Shown here in pieces: positions 23,820 to 35,100 of a stretch of 64,000 nt of DNA. The DNA is taken from positions 7,192,001 to 7,256,000 of the forward strand of contig CM075940.1 of the NCBI GenBank assembly GCA_038030265.1, read 5' to 3'. Numbering within the stretch: position 1 is the first letter of the stretch; each line of letters starts with the position of its first letter. Under the pieces are notes generated by a model. That model made no database searches. It saw nothing but the letters and a program-made list of their open reading frames with translations, and was not told the origin of the DNA. The stretch comes from Corythucha ciliata. Lineage: Eukaryota > Arthropoda > Insecta > Hemiptera > Tingidae. The position numbers and the translations under genes were made by a program.

Positions 23820-24039
23820 AGTACGTACAGACGCTAAGGATTTCTTGTTTAGGCCAACCCCACCGGCCGGCCGGAGCGTCTGGACCTGGCTTTGACTTCA
23901 GTTTAAGTCACCTTGAAGTCGCCACACATCAGTTGAAGTTGCGCAGTCCACCTCAACTGATGTCAAAGTCTGGGCACACGCTCCGGCTGGCCGGAAGAGG
24001 TTGACCTCAACGGGAAATTCTCACCGTGTGTACGTACCC
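23820..24039. mobile_element. Small foldback element, 220 bp
   Basis: Ends in gtacgtac both ways. The arms share ggccggccggagcgt/acgctccggctggccgg and cctcaactgatgt-type inner repeats. No coding capacity. Confidence 0.65.
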
Positions 24040-24138
24040 TATAACTGTAGGGGTTAAAGAGTCTGGGGGAGGTGCTTTAGGAAGGAGAGCCTGGGGGGGG
24101 GGCTATAGGACCAAAGCCCCCCTCTATCTCCGCCCACG

Positions 24139-25383
24139 GCATTAGGATGTTTCTTTAGATATTAATTGACGTTTTCAAAAAACCAAGAAACAGCTGGTGA
24201 AGCTGTTTTTGTTTGAATATGTGGTTTCCAAGGCCTGTGCAGCTTTCTGGAACGATCACAATTTTGGGATTCATTTCAGTCGTAAATATGAATAATAGTC
24301 TTATGGAAGGGGGTAGACAACCTGCCGAGCAGTCAGATTTTCGGGTGTCATTGTCATTGCTAACTTAAGGATTTAGTTCAGCCCGAAAGAGGCAATGAGT
24401 GATAAAGCTGACGACCAACTACAGAACTGATAGCGTCAAGGGGCAGCGATCATGCCCAAATTTCTGGCTCATCTGCGTATTTGTACAGTGAGAATTAACG
24501 ATTCTGATTTTTAAAAAGCCATCAGTGATGCTGATGGCTAATATCGTTGAATTATAAATTAACTCAGTTTTACGCGGTCCCCTCATAGTGCCCAGTGGAC
24601 GACACGAGTCACCAACCAACCACAAACGTTAAAACTCGCATAAAAAATTGGTCTGTGGGAATAATTGAATAACAAATAAATTTAGCACTTTTAGTGCCAA
24701 AATTTCATATTTCATGTTTAATTAAGCATAATAGGTCACCAAAAAATACTTTTGGGGCAAACTTCAACAACATATTAGTTCCTCGTTCTAAGGGTTGTGA
24801 TGAAGTGAAAGAAGATGGTTTTTAGGTCGATGGATGAGGCTCTGGGCCGAGTAATAAAGTTTCAGAGGCAAATTGAGGTAATCCATTTATAATCGAAGGA
24901 ACACAAAAAAAATAATTGTCTGAGATTTATTTTAGCTCTTAACTCGTGTAGTGGATATCTTCAAGTAGTTTTTGTGTCTTGAATTGATAGCGCAAACATA
25001 TTCCTTGAGATAATAAATTGCACAGGTGCGGTATAGGAAATACAAAATTTTCGAAAACTAATAAGTAGAATAGTGCACCACATTATTGACTGAACATGGA
25101 TGGACTTTGCAGCCGGTCGCTAGTCTCCGGCTTCTGAAACTTTACCTGGAAAATAATGTGTTTCGTATTGAGAAATTCTCATATAATGAGCACGTCATGA
25201 ACAAGGTTTTCATGAAGAAACAATACTTATGAGTCAGCTTCTTTAATCTCGTATTTTGGAGTAGTGTGCTCAGGTGGCCTTATTTAATTATTGATAATGA
25301 AGATTCTTGATTGACAACTGAATTTAGGGACCGGGCACTGCAAAAGTCGAACTGTTCGACCAGAGTTGTTTGAAAGGGAGGCG
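24139..25383. other. Region upstream of the second GBA2 first exon
   Basis: If 25384 is a true alternative start, its promoter lies here. AT-rich, with no repeat family recognised and no clear core promoter motif. Confidence 0.35.
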
Positions 25384-28300
25384 ATGGATGAGAAACTGAA
25401 TATTCCAAAGTACGGGTGGAAGGCTCTGCTGGATCGTGACTTTCCAGAGCCTAGATCTTCTCTAAGTCTGTACACTGTGAAACAATTTATATTCTTTGCG
25501 GCATGTGCTTTCAGGTAACCTATTCTAGCGTGATTAATAAATAACTAATTCAATGAAGTAATTGGTTAATAAAATGTGAAAGATTTTGCGAGATGACCGT
25601 CGTTCGACAGCTTTCAGTCTTTTAATGTGTCCAAAGCAAGATATTTTCACCAAACGTTTTACGGAAATCTAGTTTCCCCTAAAACTTTTGAAACGTTCGC
25701 TATAAATGCGTTTATAGAGTCGATTTTTCTGTTAGTTAGGCTCTTCTCAGGCACATTTTTTCTCAGTCAAATTCCCCCCCCCCCTTTCAAGCTGTGTGTT
25801 TGTGTACAATTTACAGGTATCTGATTTACTACATCAAACTATGGTTCACTGGCTGGATTCCAGTGATGGACTTTTTGATAGTACAGCAAAACCAGAGGAA
25901 AAGTGGTAAGCGGGACGGCGATTCTCTGATAAACTGGGTTTTATTTCTGAATTGGAATTTTACAGGTGTACCTCTAGGAGGTCTAGGGGGAGGCAGCATC
26001 GGCCGTGGCTTCAAGGGTGAATTCTACGAGTACCAAATGATTCCCGGAATGTACGAAACGAACACAGTCAGTGCCAATCAGTTTATTCTAACCATTAAAA
26101 ACGAGAATAAATCGACAGTCTACCAGAAGTTGCTGTCGTGTATGAAGTTAGTGTAATTTTTAATTTTTCCTTTGAGTATTTTTTAATATAAAAATCCGAA
26201 AATGCCAGAAAGCCGTGCTGGAGGCTTTCGTCATGGGACTGGAGCTATCCAGCGGCTGATGCCGAGTACACTGCTCTCTTCCCCAGGGCTTGGACAGTTT
26301 ACGATATCAAAGAACATGAAATTAGAGTCGTCTGCCAACAAATTAGTCCCGTTATTCCTCATAATTATAAAGTAAGGATTCCTTCCTATTTTGCTGTAGT
26401 CACTGTTGAGAGCGAACGAAGCTGTAGAATCAATTGTCAAGTACGACTACGTTCTCTCTGCAGTTGTGTTTATTTTGTACCTTGGTGAATTAGGTCACAC
26501 CAATGACTCTGCGCTTTATTTTTATTCGCGTAGGACTCGAGTATACCCGGAGCGGTTTTCGAATGGAAGGTGTACAATTATGGTTTAGCCACGAAGTATG
26601 TGTCAATAACTTTCACTTTCAAGAATGGAACCGGAGGCTCTTCTGATAAATCAGGTGCTGTTGTATTCATGTAATTGTTCCACTCTTATGATGCCCAAAT
26701 GTAGCCTGGTTAAAAACGTTTTAACCCCTCAAAATAATTACTTTGTGGGGGTGGGGGGCTGATCTACCTGTGGGTGGGCTTTCAGGTGGGGGCTCAACCT
26801 TAGCTCTAAAAATACCACACGTTGTCTTCGTGTAGGAATGAGTGCATCAGTTGCGTCCCCCTTCGTAGTGATGCAGTTTGCTTATAGGATCAGTGGCGTA
26901 GGTAGGAATTTGTCCTCGGGGGGATCAGACTGAAATCTCGTTGGGGTGATGGGTTGGGCTTGGACAGTTTACGATATCAAAGAACATGAAATTAGAGTCG
27001 TCTGCCAACAAATTAGTCCCGTTATTCCTCATAATTATAAAGTAAGGATTCCTTCCTATTTTGCTGTAGTCACTGTTGAGAGCGAACGAAGCTGTAGAAT
27101 CAATTGTCAAGTACGACTACGTTCTCTCTGCAGTTGTGTTTATTTTGTACCTTGGTGATGTAACGGGGGGGATTTTTGGGGCTTTTGGGACCGTTACAGG
27201 GGAGACAGGACAAATTAAAGAATCACGAGTCACACTCTAAACTTTATTGACTCAACCAAGCAAACCCAACCCACTTATAATTTTAACTAAGAGACGACTG
27301 GGGGGGGGGGACACGATGGTTCTCAGGGCACAATTAAACAGTTACACTTCCACGAGCCGGTGGCTGGCGAACGACTTTCATTTCGGCTCTTCGTCCACCT
27401 GGAAAACTCGGGATTGGGTAGGAGGGGAATTTAACCGGGTCGCCTATTGCGACACTTGCCGTGCCGTTCAAGTGAGCTTTGTACTCCTTGCTCAGCCCTC
27501 TGTCCCATGCCGTAATGTTAGGCAACCTTTGTCTCCCTTGCGTAGCGCACGTTACAGTGAATTAAGTCACACCAATGACTCTGCGCTTTATTTTTATTCG
27601 CGTAGGACTCGAGTATACCCGGAGCGGTTTTCGAATGGAAGGTGTACAATTATGGTTTAGCCACGAAGTATGTGTCAATAACTTTCACTTTCAAGAATGG
27701 AACCGGAGGCTCTTCTGATAAATCAGGTGCTGTTGTAATCATGTAATTGTTCCACTCTTATGATGCCCAAATGTAGCCTGGTTAAAAACGTTTTAACCCC
27801 TCAAAATAATTACTTTGTGGGGGTGGGGGGCTGATCTACCTGTGGGTGGGCTTTCAGGTGGGGGCTCAACCTAAGCTCTAAAAATACCACACGTTGTCTT
27901 CGTGTAGGAATGAGTGCATCAGTTGCGTCCCCCTACGTGGTGATGCAGTTTGCTTATAGGATCAGTGGCGTAGGTAGGAATTTGTCCTAGGGGGTATCAG
28001 ACTGAAATCTCGTTGGGGTGATGGGAGAGGGGTAATTTTACATTTTAGCCATCATTCCACCCAGCAGGCCCGGATCTACGTCATTTTCGAGGGGGAGCAG
28101 GCCTAATTTTTGGCGCCCCTTTTTGGTGCCACGTATTTTTATTTACTCCCCTCCCCCTCTCCTACCACATTAATGTAGGAATTCGTACGTAAGGTACCGG
28201 ACATGAGTGTTCCGGGACGTCCGTGCTCATTTTTTGAATGTCCGGTGAAAGGTCAAAATTGTCCTATTTTTTGTCCGACTTTTCTTTTGTTTACCTGTGG

Positions 28301-31300
28301 CCATTGAGATCTGTGTAATAGAACTAGCCTCCCTCTGTGCCATTTACAGGCCTTTGGTCAGATTGGGGGTGGTGGGAGATCTGTAGATCACGTCTATAGG
28401 CTCTTCTGGAGGCAGATAACACAGTTATGTTAATGTTGGAGTGGGCATCATGGTACGCTGTTATTCCAGGGTACGAGAAAGCAGACGAACTTCTAGACTG
28501 AGTAGTACGTCAGTCCCGAACCAGCGGCTGCTGGGATTGAAGGCAATCAAAAGAAGAGGTGAAAAGATGTACGACGACAACACAATAAAGTGTCTGTGGG
28601 AATCAGGAAGGAAACAAATCAAAGAATAGTAGGAGTGTCACCAGACACTTTGCAGTGCAGAAACACTCGGGGAGTTGGGGACTCGATGTGTGAGTGTAGC
28701 GGTCTGCAGGAGGACGCTATATAACATGTCCTTCCGAATGCGATAGGCTCCTGGCTGCAAGACTTGCGATATCGTCCTAAGGGGGTCCGAGTGCTTGAGT
28801 TTCTGGATCCCTGTTGGTATGACCTAGGGGACCAATCGTTGGCCTTGGCTTGTAAACTGTCCTATACTGCTATGTACTACTTTCAGACGCAAGCGTCCTA
28901 ATTTTTCGTGCCAGTCGCCCTCGGAAACCATGTTTACATTTGGTCACCCTATACGGGAATAGCTTCTTCGGTGTCACACGCTCCGAGTAGGACAGAACCA
29001 GAGGTTCTTTCTATTTCTTCTTTGGTTTTCGTTTAGTCGTTCAATCTTGTAATCGAGAATCAAGGGTCTGGGGTGAGGGTTTCACCCCCGCAAAAATCTT
29101 ACGTCACCCACTTCTCTTTCCTATTCTCCTGAAGGTTCCGTATACATATTTACTCGCCGCTTCGTTCATCCCGCGTTCTGGCTGTGGCTAACGTCACTCC
29201 AGGGGCGTAACAAGATGAGCGTTAGTCTTTCACGTGTGGCGCACCTCAGCAAGGGTCAAATTATGTTTGGGACGAGGGCGAAGAACTTATTTTTTGTTTT
29301 TAATTGTTATAGTTTGAACAATACAGAAAATATTTATTTTTGTTCAAAACTTGGGTATAAAATTTGTTCATTCACTTTTTTTGGCGCTCCATTAAAACGG
29401 CGAGGGGGTGGGGCAAATGCACCCGCTAGGGGTGTTTTCTCTTTTTAGCCGTGATTTTTCCTCAAGATAGCAGAAATTTTCTCAATTTGAGCCACCAGAA
29501 TAGCGCTTTCGGGGGCTCTATCGAACATTCGGCCCACAGTCTTTTCTGTTATCATTTGCAACGTTATATTCTCCAGGTCGGATAAACAGAAATTCGTAGA
29601 AAGTAGCCAAATCGCTGTCCTACCGTCCGACCTCTTCACATACTTACATCCATTGATAACCTAAAAATCCTCGTTTTTCCGTATTTAAGCTTCTCGGGGG
29701 CCCCGTCTGATAGGGGGCCCGGGGGTGCCCGCCCCCCTCGCCCCTACCTCTGAACGCTACTGCGTGGGGTCCGAAGTCCAAGGAAGCAGCTGGGCGCACG
29801 CGGACCTTTTCGGGCTGCTTGAAGTCGAGAAAATCTGCTAAACGTAACTTCAACGAGAAGCGCTCATTTTTGGAGATTTCATGAGGCTCTTTAGAGCTTT
29901 GGTACTAGTGCCCCTTCGTTCGCACACTTTTAGCTCCGGGGAGGGGAGGGGTCTATCTCCCATATCCCCACCGTTCCTACGCCCCTGTACAGGATACGGG
30001 AACTTCAACGCGCTTTGGGAATCGAGTGTTTTCATTCTTTTTTTGGACGTTGGGGTGCCCGTCATGAAGGGGCTGGCTCGTATTGGAGGGGTAGGACTTT
30101 CCCACGTGTGCACAATAACGTACAAGCCCGGCTGGTCTATACTCACGTGGGGTGAACTAGACCTGTTATGATTTGTTGACTTACTACTTTACATCAACTT
30201 GTGTCTCTTTATCTACTTATATCTAAGTAACTCAACAATATTTCAGGCAATGTGACGCACTCTGTTTTCGACGTTTCGAACGAAACAACTTCATGCAGTG
30301 GAGTCTGCATTGACCAATATTTTAAGGACTTGCCTTGCACGTACTCTTTATCCGCACTCAAATCAGTGAGTGCACTTGTTTTAAGCGCCTTTCCCTTTAA
30401 AATAGCCTAATTATTCAAGGAAACCACTTCTGTGAGTCGTTGCTGTTTCTTCGATCCCACGGGTAACGGACGAAAAATTTGGGACAGCCTGAAACGAGAC
30501 GGCGAACTCGAAACTTCCGATGATATCATTAGACGTACTGTTTGTAGAACTTGTAATTTTCAAGCTCATAGCAAGGTGATTTCAAGTTTGGCTGTTAATT
30601 GTTTTTCTGCAGGAAAAAACCAAGAAACTGGTTGCGCCGTCTGTGGTAAAACAACAGTCCCAGCGAGCGGTGAAGCGTCGATTGTTTTTTCTTTAACCTG
30701 GGACATGCCCAAAATTCGTTTCAGGCACAGTGATGTGTGGCACACTAGGTGGAGTTTGCTTAATTTACCGTTGTGTTGATTATGCTTGTGTAATTTAATC
30801 CTTCGTTTTTAAGATATTACACAAAGTTTTTTGGAAGTGATGGTTTCGCGGGCCCAAAAATGTGCCTATACTCACTTTCAAACTACAAACATTGGATACA
30901 TGCGATTGAGAAATGGCAAAATCCTATCCTTCAAAACGAGTATAAACGGCGGACGAGGAGGGGTTTCATTAGCAGGTTTTATGACTAACGATAATTACTT
31001 CGCTGTAGTGACTATCCAGACTGGTACAAAAGTGCTTTATTCAACGAAACGTACTATCTCGCTGACGGCGGCACTGTTTGGCTTTTACCAAGTGAAGAAG
31101 AAATGAAAAGTTTGTCGAGCTCCGATCCGAGGTAAAACATACTGACGCGCTTGTTTTCACTTCAGCTAATTAATTAATAATTCAATCAAGGAGAGAATAC
31201 GGTCGATTCGGTTACTTGGAAGGGCACGAATATAGAATGTATGTCTCGTACGATGTCCATTTCTACGCGTCTTTTGCCCTTCTTATGCTTTGGCCGAAAC

Positions 31301-32776
31301 TTCAACTTTCAATTCAGTACGAGTTCAGAGACACGGTAGATAAGGAGGATAAATCGACGGTTTGGTATTATTTTAACGGGGCGCGAGCTTCTCGAAAAGT
31401 CAAATACACAATTCCTCATGATTTGGGCGATCCAGGTTTTTAATTGTTTTTTTCCCATAATTTCAATTTTATACTCATTTTCTTTAAAATTCTTATTTTT
31501 TTCCAAAGATGAGGATCCTTTTTTAAAAATCAACGCCTACCCAGTTCATGACGTCTCATACTGGAGGGACCTCAATATGAAATTCGTTCTACAAGTCTAC
31601 AGAGACTATGTAGCGACGGATGATTTCGAATATTTAAGACATATGTTCCCGTCGGCTCATGCCGTCATCAAATACACCCATCAATTCGATTACGACAATG
31701 ATGGAGTGATTGAAAACTCCGGTTCTCCGGACCAGACGTACGACGCGTGGGTTATGACGGGCGTCAGGTTAGTGTTAAGCTTCTTGAAAGTGCTTGTTTC
31801 CTCTACTTTTTTGTTGTTTTACAATTTTAGTGCTTACTGTGGGGGCTTATGGTTGGCGGGTTTGGCGGCATTTATAAAAATGGCTCAAGTCCTTGAAGAC
31901 AGAAATTTACTGTCGGGATTTGTTGAAGAATACTCGCAAATTCTTCGAAAAGGAATAAAAAATTACGACAAAAAGCTGTGGAACGGTAAGGAAAACTCAA
32001 ATAAAATTGTAATCTTTGCATATCTCAAATTATTCGATCTTTCAGGTAGTTATTATCTGTTTGATGAATCAAATTCAGCGCAATCCACTTCAATAATGGC
32101 CGATCAACTTTGTGGTTATTGGTATCTGGTTAGCTGCAATGTTAAAGATGAGGTAAATACCTGTTAAGCACTTTTTTACTAACACCCCCCCCCCCTCTCA
32201 AAAAAGTTGTCACAGCATTGATGAAGTAAGTGTCTGTGAAGAGCAATGAGCGGGGGTTCCAAAACTCGCCGTTACATTGCTCGAAAACGACTGAATGTTC
32301 TTAAAGCGTTCTCATCGTTTCTTAGATTTTTTATGGCGACCACGTTCTAACTGCCTTGGAAACCATTTACAAGAACAACGTGTGTAAATATTACGGCGGG
32401 GACCAGGGTGCCGTCAATGGCATGTATCCTAACGGTCAAATCGACCGAGGATCGACGCAGAGCGAGGAAGTATGGACGGGTGTAACGTATTCATTGGCTG
32501 CTTTGCTCATGTCGCACGTGAGTTTAAATTTAGTGGCGTTTAAACTAAAGAATATTCACCCCTTTTTCTACACCATTGTAGGGTATGGTTCAGCAAGGCT
32601 TCAACACAGCACGAGGCATCTACGAAACCGTGTATGAGAAGAGCGGCCTTGGGTTTCAAACACCCGAGGCTCTTCATGCTTTGGGCAGTTATAGGTCATT
32701 GGCGTACATGCGACCTCTAAGTATTTGGTCCATACAGATGATGCTCGAGAAAAGGGAGAACGCGCGAACTGATTAA
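25384..32776 (+). CDS. GBA2: Non-lysosomal glucosylceramidase (GH116)
   Basis: Exons 25384-25514, 25817-25905, 25966-26146, 26209-26371, 26534-26654, 30247-30365, 30420-30534, 30613-30748, 30814-30939, 31009-31131, 31191-31435, 31509-31767, 31831-31985, 32046-32152, 32326-32517 and 32582-32776 total 2457 nt, 818 aa. GBA2 cleaves glucosylceramide at the cytosolic face of ER/plasma membranes. Landmarks: [31 protein letters not shown], the nucleophile segment [16 protein letters not shown] (Glu about 407), [28 protein letters not shown] (Asp about 549, matching the family acid/base by position), [38 protein letters not shown] and [11 protein letters not shown]. It aligns with human GBA2 along its length but has shorter ends. 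The donor at 30534 (C|gtactg) is weak but gives the right frame. Exon 26534-26654 has an identical-looking duplicate at 27606-27726. Confidence 0.96.
26286..26953 (+). repeat. Tandem duplication in GBA2, copy 1 (668 bp)
   Basis: Starts within exon 26209-26371, includes the short intron, exon 26534-26654 and downstream intron, and ends about 70 bases into a hAT-like end. Repeated at 26956-28025 with only a few base differences (for example gaattagg/gaattaag and gtattcatg/gtaatcatg). Confidence 0.92.
27159..27556. mobile_element. 398-bp MITE with TGTAACG/CGTTACA ends
   Basis: The insertion begins TGTAACG and ends CGTTACA, flanked by GTGA on both sides (27155-27158 and 27557-27560). The sister copy of the duplication has the empty site with one GTGA (near 26485-26488), which proves the borders. 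The interior holds a 63-codon minus-strand ORF without family features and a G11 run. Superfamily uncertain. Confidence 0.9.
27606..27726 (+). pseudogene. GBA2: Duplicate GBA2 exon (DSSIPGAVF...)
   Basis: Base-for-base like exon 26534-26654, encoding [20 protein letters not shown] onward. Either a mutually exclusive spare exon or a dead duplicate; being 121 nt it cannot be included together with copy 1. Confidence 0.75.
27963..29987. mobile_element. Non-autonomous hAT-like element, ~2.0 kb, in GBA2 intron
   Basis: Left end CAGTGGCGTAGG (27963) and right end complement CAGGGGCGTAGG (ending 29987) match at 11 of 12. The flanks TATAGGAT (27955-27962) and TACAGGAT (29988-29995) match at 7 of 8, consistent with an old 8-bp duplication. 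It contains other transposon-end-like motifs (28070, 29200) and possible captured exons on the minus strand. The left 70 bases are also present at the end of duplication copy 1. Moderate confidence because the ends are short. Confidence 0.6.
29445..29880 (-). CDS. Unidentified candidate exons, possibly gene fragment
   Basis: The minus strand has two stretches that read like protein. About 29880-29760 encodes [18 protein letters not shown] then [15 protein letters not shown], ending near a donor-like AG|gtaggg. About 29670-29445 opens at ttttag|gtt and encodes [20 protein letters not shown], then [19 protein letters not shown] and [19 protein letters not shown], stop. Amino-acid usage is balanced, unlike the surrounding repeat ORFs. 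The phases at the obvious splice sites do not match, so they may be broken. I do not recognise the family. Location inside a hAT-like element suggests a captured gene fragment; a nested gene is the alternative. Confidence 0.35.
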
Positions 32777-33969
32777 GGGACTCGTCGACCATTAAGAGCT
32801 TGGCTCTTTCAAATCTTTGGTGATTTCGTCTTCTGCTTAAGTATTTTTCACCTCGTCAAGCTCAAAACATTCCTATATGTCGAAAATATCGCATGATATT
32901 TTCTTGTTTCTATTCACCCAACGTAACGTTCTCTCCTTTTGAATTAAATACACAGTCTTACAATGCTGTAGTCATACAAAGTTAGTTTGAAAGACTACGT
33001 GTACTACGACGAGCTCCCTGAATGTGAGTGACGTAAAACAAATACATAATTTTCTACTTGCGACATGATGTGAGTGAATTGACTATTCCCCGCATATTTT
33101 CACTTTCCCCAAACGCTTAAGGGTACCCAGAAAACACAACCCATTGCTTGCTGAGCTTTCGGAACAATTTATTTCCTTTCTCAGAGCTCTACAACGTATT
33201 TGTTTGGCGTTGGGGCCTTGCACCCATCATCATCATGCATCAATCACTGCATGGAACTTCTATGGATCACTTCACTATACATCCACGTCAATAGATTCGA
33301 CTGTACTGAAAAGAAAAGAAAACGACGCGCGAATCTCATCCCTCGCCTCTCAACACTGTTGCTCTGATGCTCACCAACAGTTCGGGAGAAAACAATGAGA
33401 TCAAAACGGAACATTTACCCCGACAAACCTTTCGGGGCAGAGCTTCGCTGTTCGAAAGTCATTAACGGGCTATGGGGCTATTGTTGTGTCAGGGACGGAC
33501 CGGTTTCAGACATTTTAAAAGTAGGGAATACGCCATGGGTTGGGTTGGCCTGAAAAAATACTGAAGTAGAGACAGGTGGTCGAGGGGAGAGATGACCCCC
33601 AACGATCCAGTAGAGGGGGCAAAAGTACTTGAAAATAGTGCATGCAAAAAGCTGTAGGTTCGTTTTAAACGCACCTCAACGAGGGAAGACAGACAATCTA
33701 GGCTCCTACGGCTGCAGCTTTTTGCATGTACAACCAACTAACCCTCGTAGTTTAAGCGATCTCACTAACAATATCAATACTTGAAAAATGAAAAAAATTA
33801 ATAAGAGTGGGGGTGGTGAAATTTCAAGTTTCGCAGTGATTTTGTTGTTGCTGAGACGATGCACGACATTAGGCCTGAAAATAAAATAACGTCAGATTCT
33901 CAGAGTCATTTATTGAGTCTCTAAAGCGATAGTTTTGGGCTAAAACTGCGAAAAAACAATAAAAAGAGA
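32777..33969. other. GBA2 3' flank
   Basis: Putative 3' UTR with an ATTAAA near 32945. An ORF at 33144-33398 has no family features. An imperfect hairpin spans 33640-33730 (gcatgcaaaaagctgtag with ctgcagctttttgcatg). Confidence 0.5.
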
Positions 33970-34891
33970 CAGTGGCGGATTTACGGGGTGGGTTTTGTGG
34001 TTTTAAACCCGCCACCACACCATACCCTAAGAAGATGGCGTCTACTATAATTTGTTCATAACCATTCTAGACATATCTTTCATCTTTTTACCAAAGGGAT
34101 GCTGAATGGGGAGCTGCTTGGTGCATGATGATTCCTCGACCCCTATCTATTCATCCCTCGTCTATATAATACAGCCAGTGCATCAACAAAGGGGTGAGGG
34201 GGCATACCCGGGCCACCAATCAAAGAGGAGGGGAAAGCTTAAAGATGGAAAATATGGATTTGTAGGTTTTAAAGCGTTGATTATAGCGATAAATATTGAG
34301 AACAAGCGCTCATTTGCCACTTAAATGAGGAAAAATAGACCAATTCTAGATATCTGAAGGCAACTTCGCCTACAAAACAGCGAAACTACGCTATTTCCAT
34401 GTTTCCGTAGGCCCTTAATAGGGGGGGAAAAATTGAGAAGGCGTTCGGGGGCAAATGTAGAGAAAAAGCGCTAATGTGATGCAAAAACCATAAAACCAGC
34501 TTATTCACGACTAAAACTGAGACACACCGCTAATTCCCGCCTAGAATTGATGTGAAAAGCTCATTTGCCGCTAAAATGGAGGCAAATCTTAAATTCGTGG
34601 CTAATGCATGTTGGCAAAAAGTGCTTATTAGCAGCTGGAATAATAGAGAAAGACGCTAAAATTCACGGACAAATTTGAGATAATGCACTCTAATTTGCCC
34701 AGCTGAGTGGCCGAGGTCGCTAGGGCGTGTCCAGGTATCGTGGCAAAAATTGGTAAAAATAGCTTATTCATGGCTAAAATTGAGAAAACGCCAATTTGCG
34801 GTTCCTATTATATTGGGTCAAGTTTGTGGCTATAAAATCCACACCACATTAATAGAACCCCTCCCAAGATAAAATCTTAGATCCGCCACTG
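33970..34891. mobile_element. Non-autonomous hAT-like element, 922 bp
   Basis: Left end CAGTGGCGGATTTA (33970) and right end complement CAGTGGCGGATCTA (ending 34891) match at 13 of 14. The flanks AAAAGAGA and AAAAGAGC match at 7 of 8, consistent with an 8-bp target duplication. The interior contains a stretch of family A words and a SINE head fragment (34697-34745). No transposase. Confidence 0.78.
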
Positions 34892-34904
34892 AAAAGAGCT
34901 AGTT

Positions 34905-35100
34905 CAACTTGCTGTAGTTGAGAATAAATGTCTAATTCTTGACTCAAATGAAGAAAAACGCTAATTTGCAGCTAAAATTAAGAAGCAGCTAATTCATGAT
35001 ACACTAAATTAAGAAGCGATAATTTGAGGCTACTGCGAAAAAGCGTGCATTCGTGTCTGAAATTGAGAATGAAAGCTAATTAACAACTAAAATTGGCCCT
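34905..35100. repeat. Family A word array (outside the hAT-like element)
   Basis: Continues the 'gctaatt...aaattgagaa' words found both inside and left of the hAT-like element, suggesting the element inserted into an existing array. Confidence 0.6.

Larger units (their letters stand above)
22725..24138. mobile_element. Non-autonomous hAT-like element, 1414 bp
   Basis: The ends match as inverted repeats, CATGGGCGGAGATAG at 22725 and its complement ending at 24138 (14 of 15). They are flanked by an exact 8-bp direct repeat GCATTAGG (22717-22724 and 24139-24146). An 8-bp target duplication and CA-starting ends are hAT hallmarks. There is no transposase ORF. The interior is a nest of foldback elements, annotated separately. 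Confidence 0.8.
26956..28025 (+). repeat. Tandem duplication in GBA2, copy 2, with insertion
   Basis: Second copy of 26286-26953, extended by a 398-bp MITE at 27159-27556 and its 4-bp target duplication. The first part-exon ([10 protein letters not shown]...) has no acceptor here, so it cannot be spliced alone. The second exon (27606-27726) has intact splice sites, but at 121 nt its inclusion beside the first copy would shift the frame. One copy at most can be used per transcript. A merged haplotype in the assembly is an alternative explanation. Confidence 0.9.

Noticed and set aside
26406..26588. ORF reading through the GBA2 intron into the next exon
   Set aside because: The homologous exon starts after the tag acceptor at 26533 in another frame (DSSIPGAVF); the ORF is intron plus out-of-frame exon.
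29200..29987. A separate hAT-like element starting CAGGGGCGTAAC at 29200
   Set aside because: Its 8-base left flank (CGTCACTC) does not match the right flank (TACAGGAT), whereas the flank at 27955 does.
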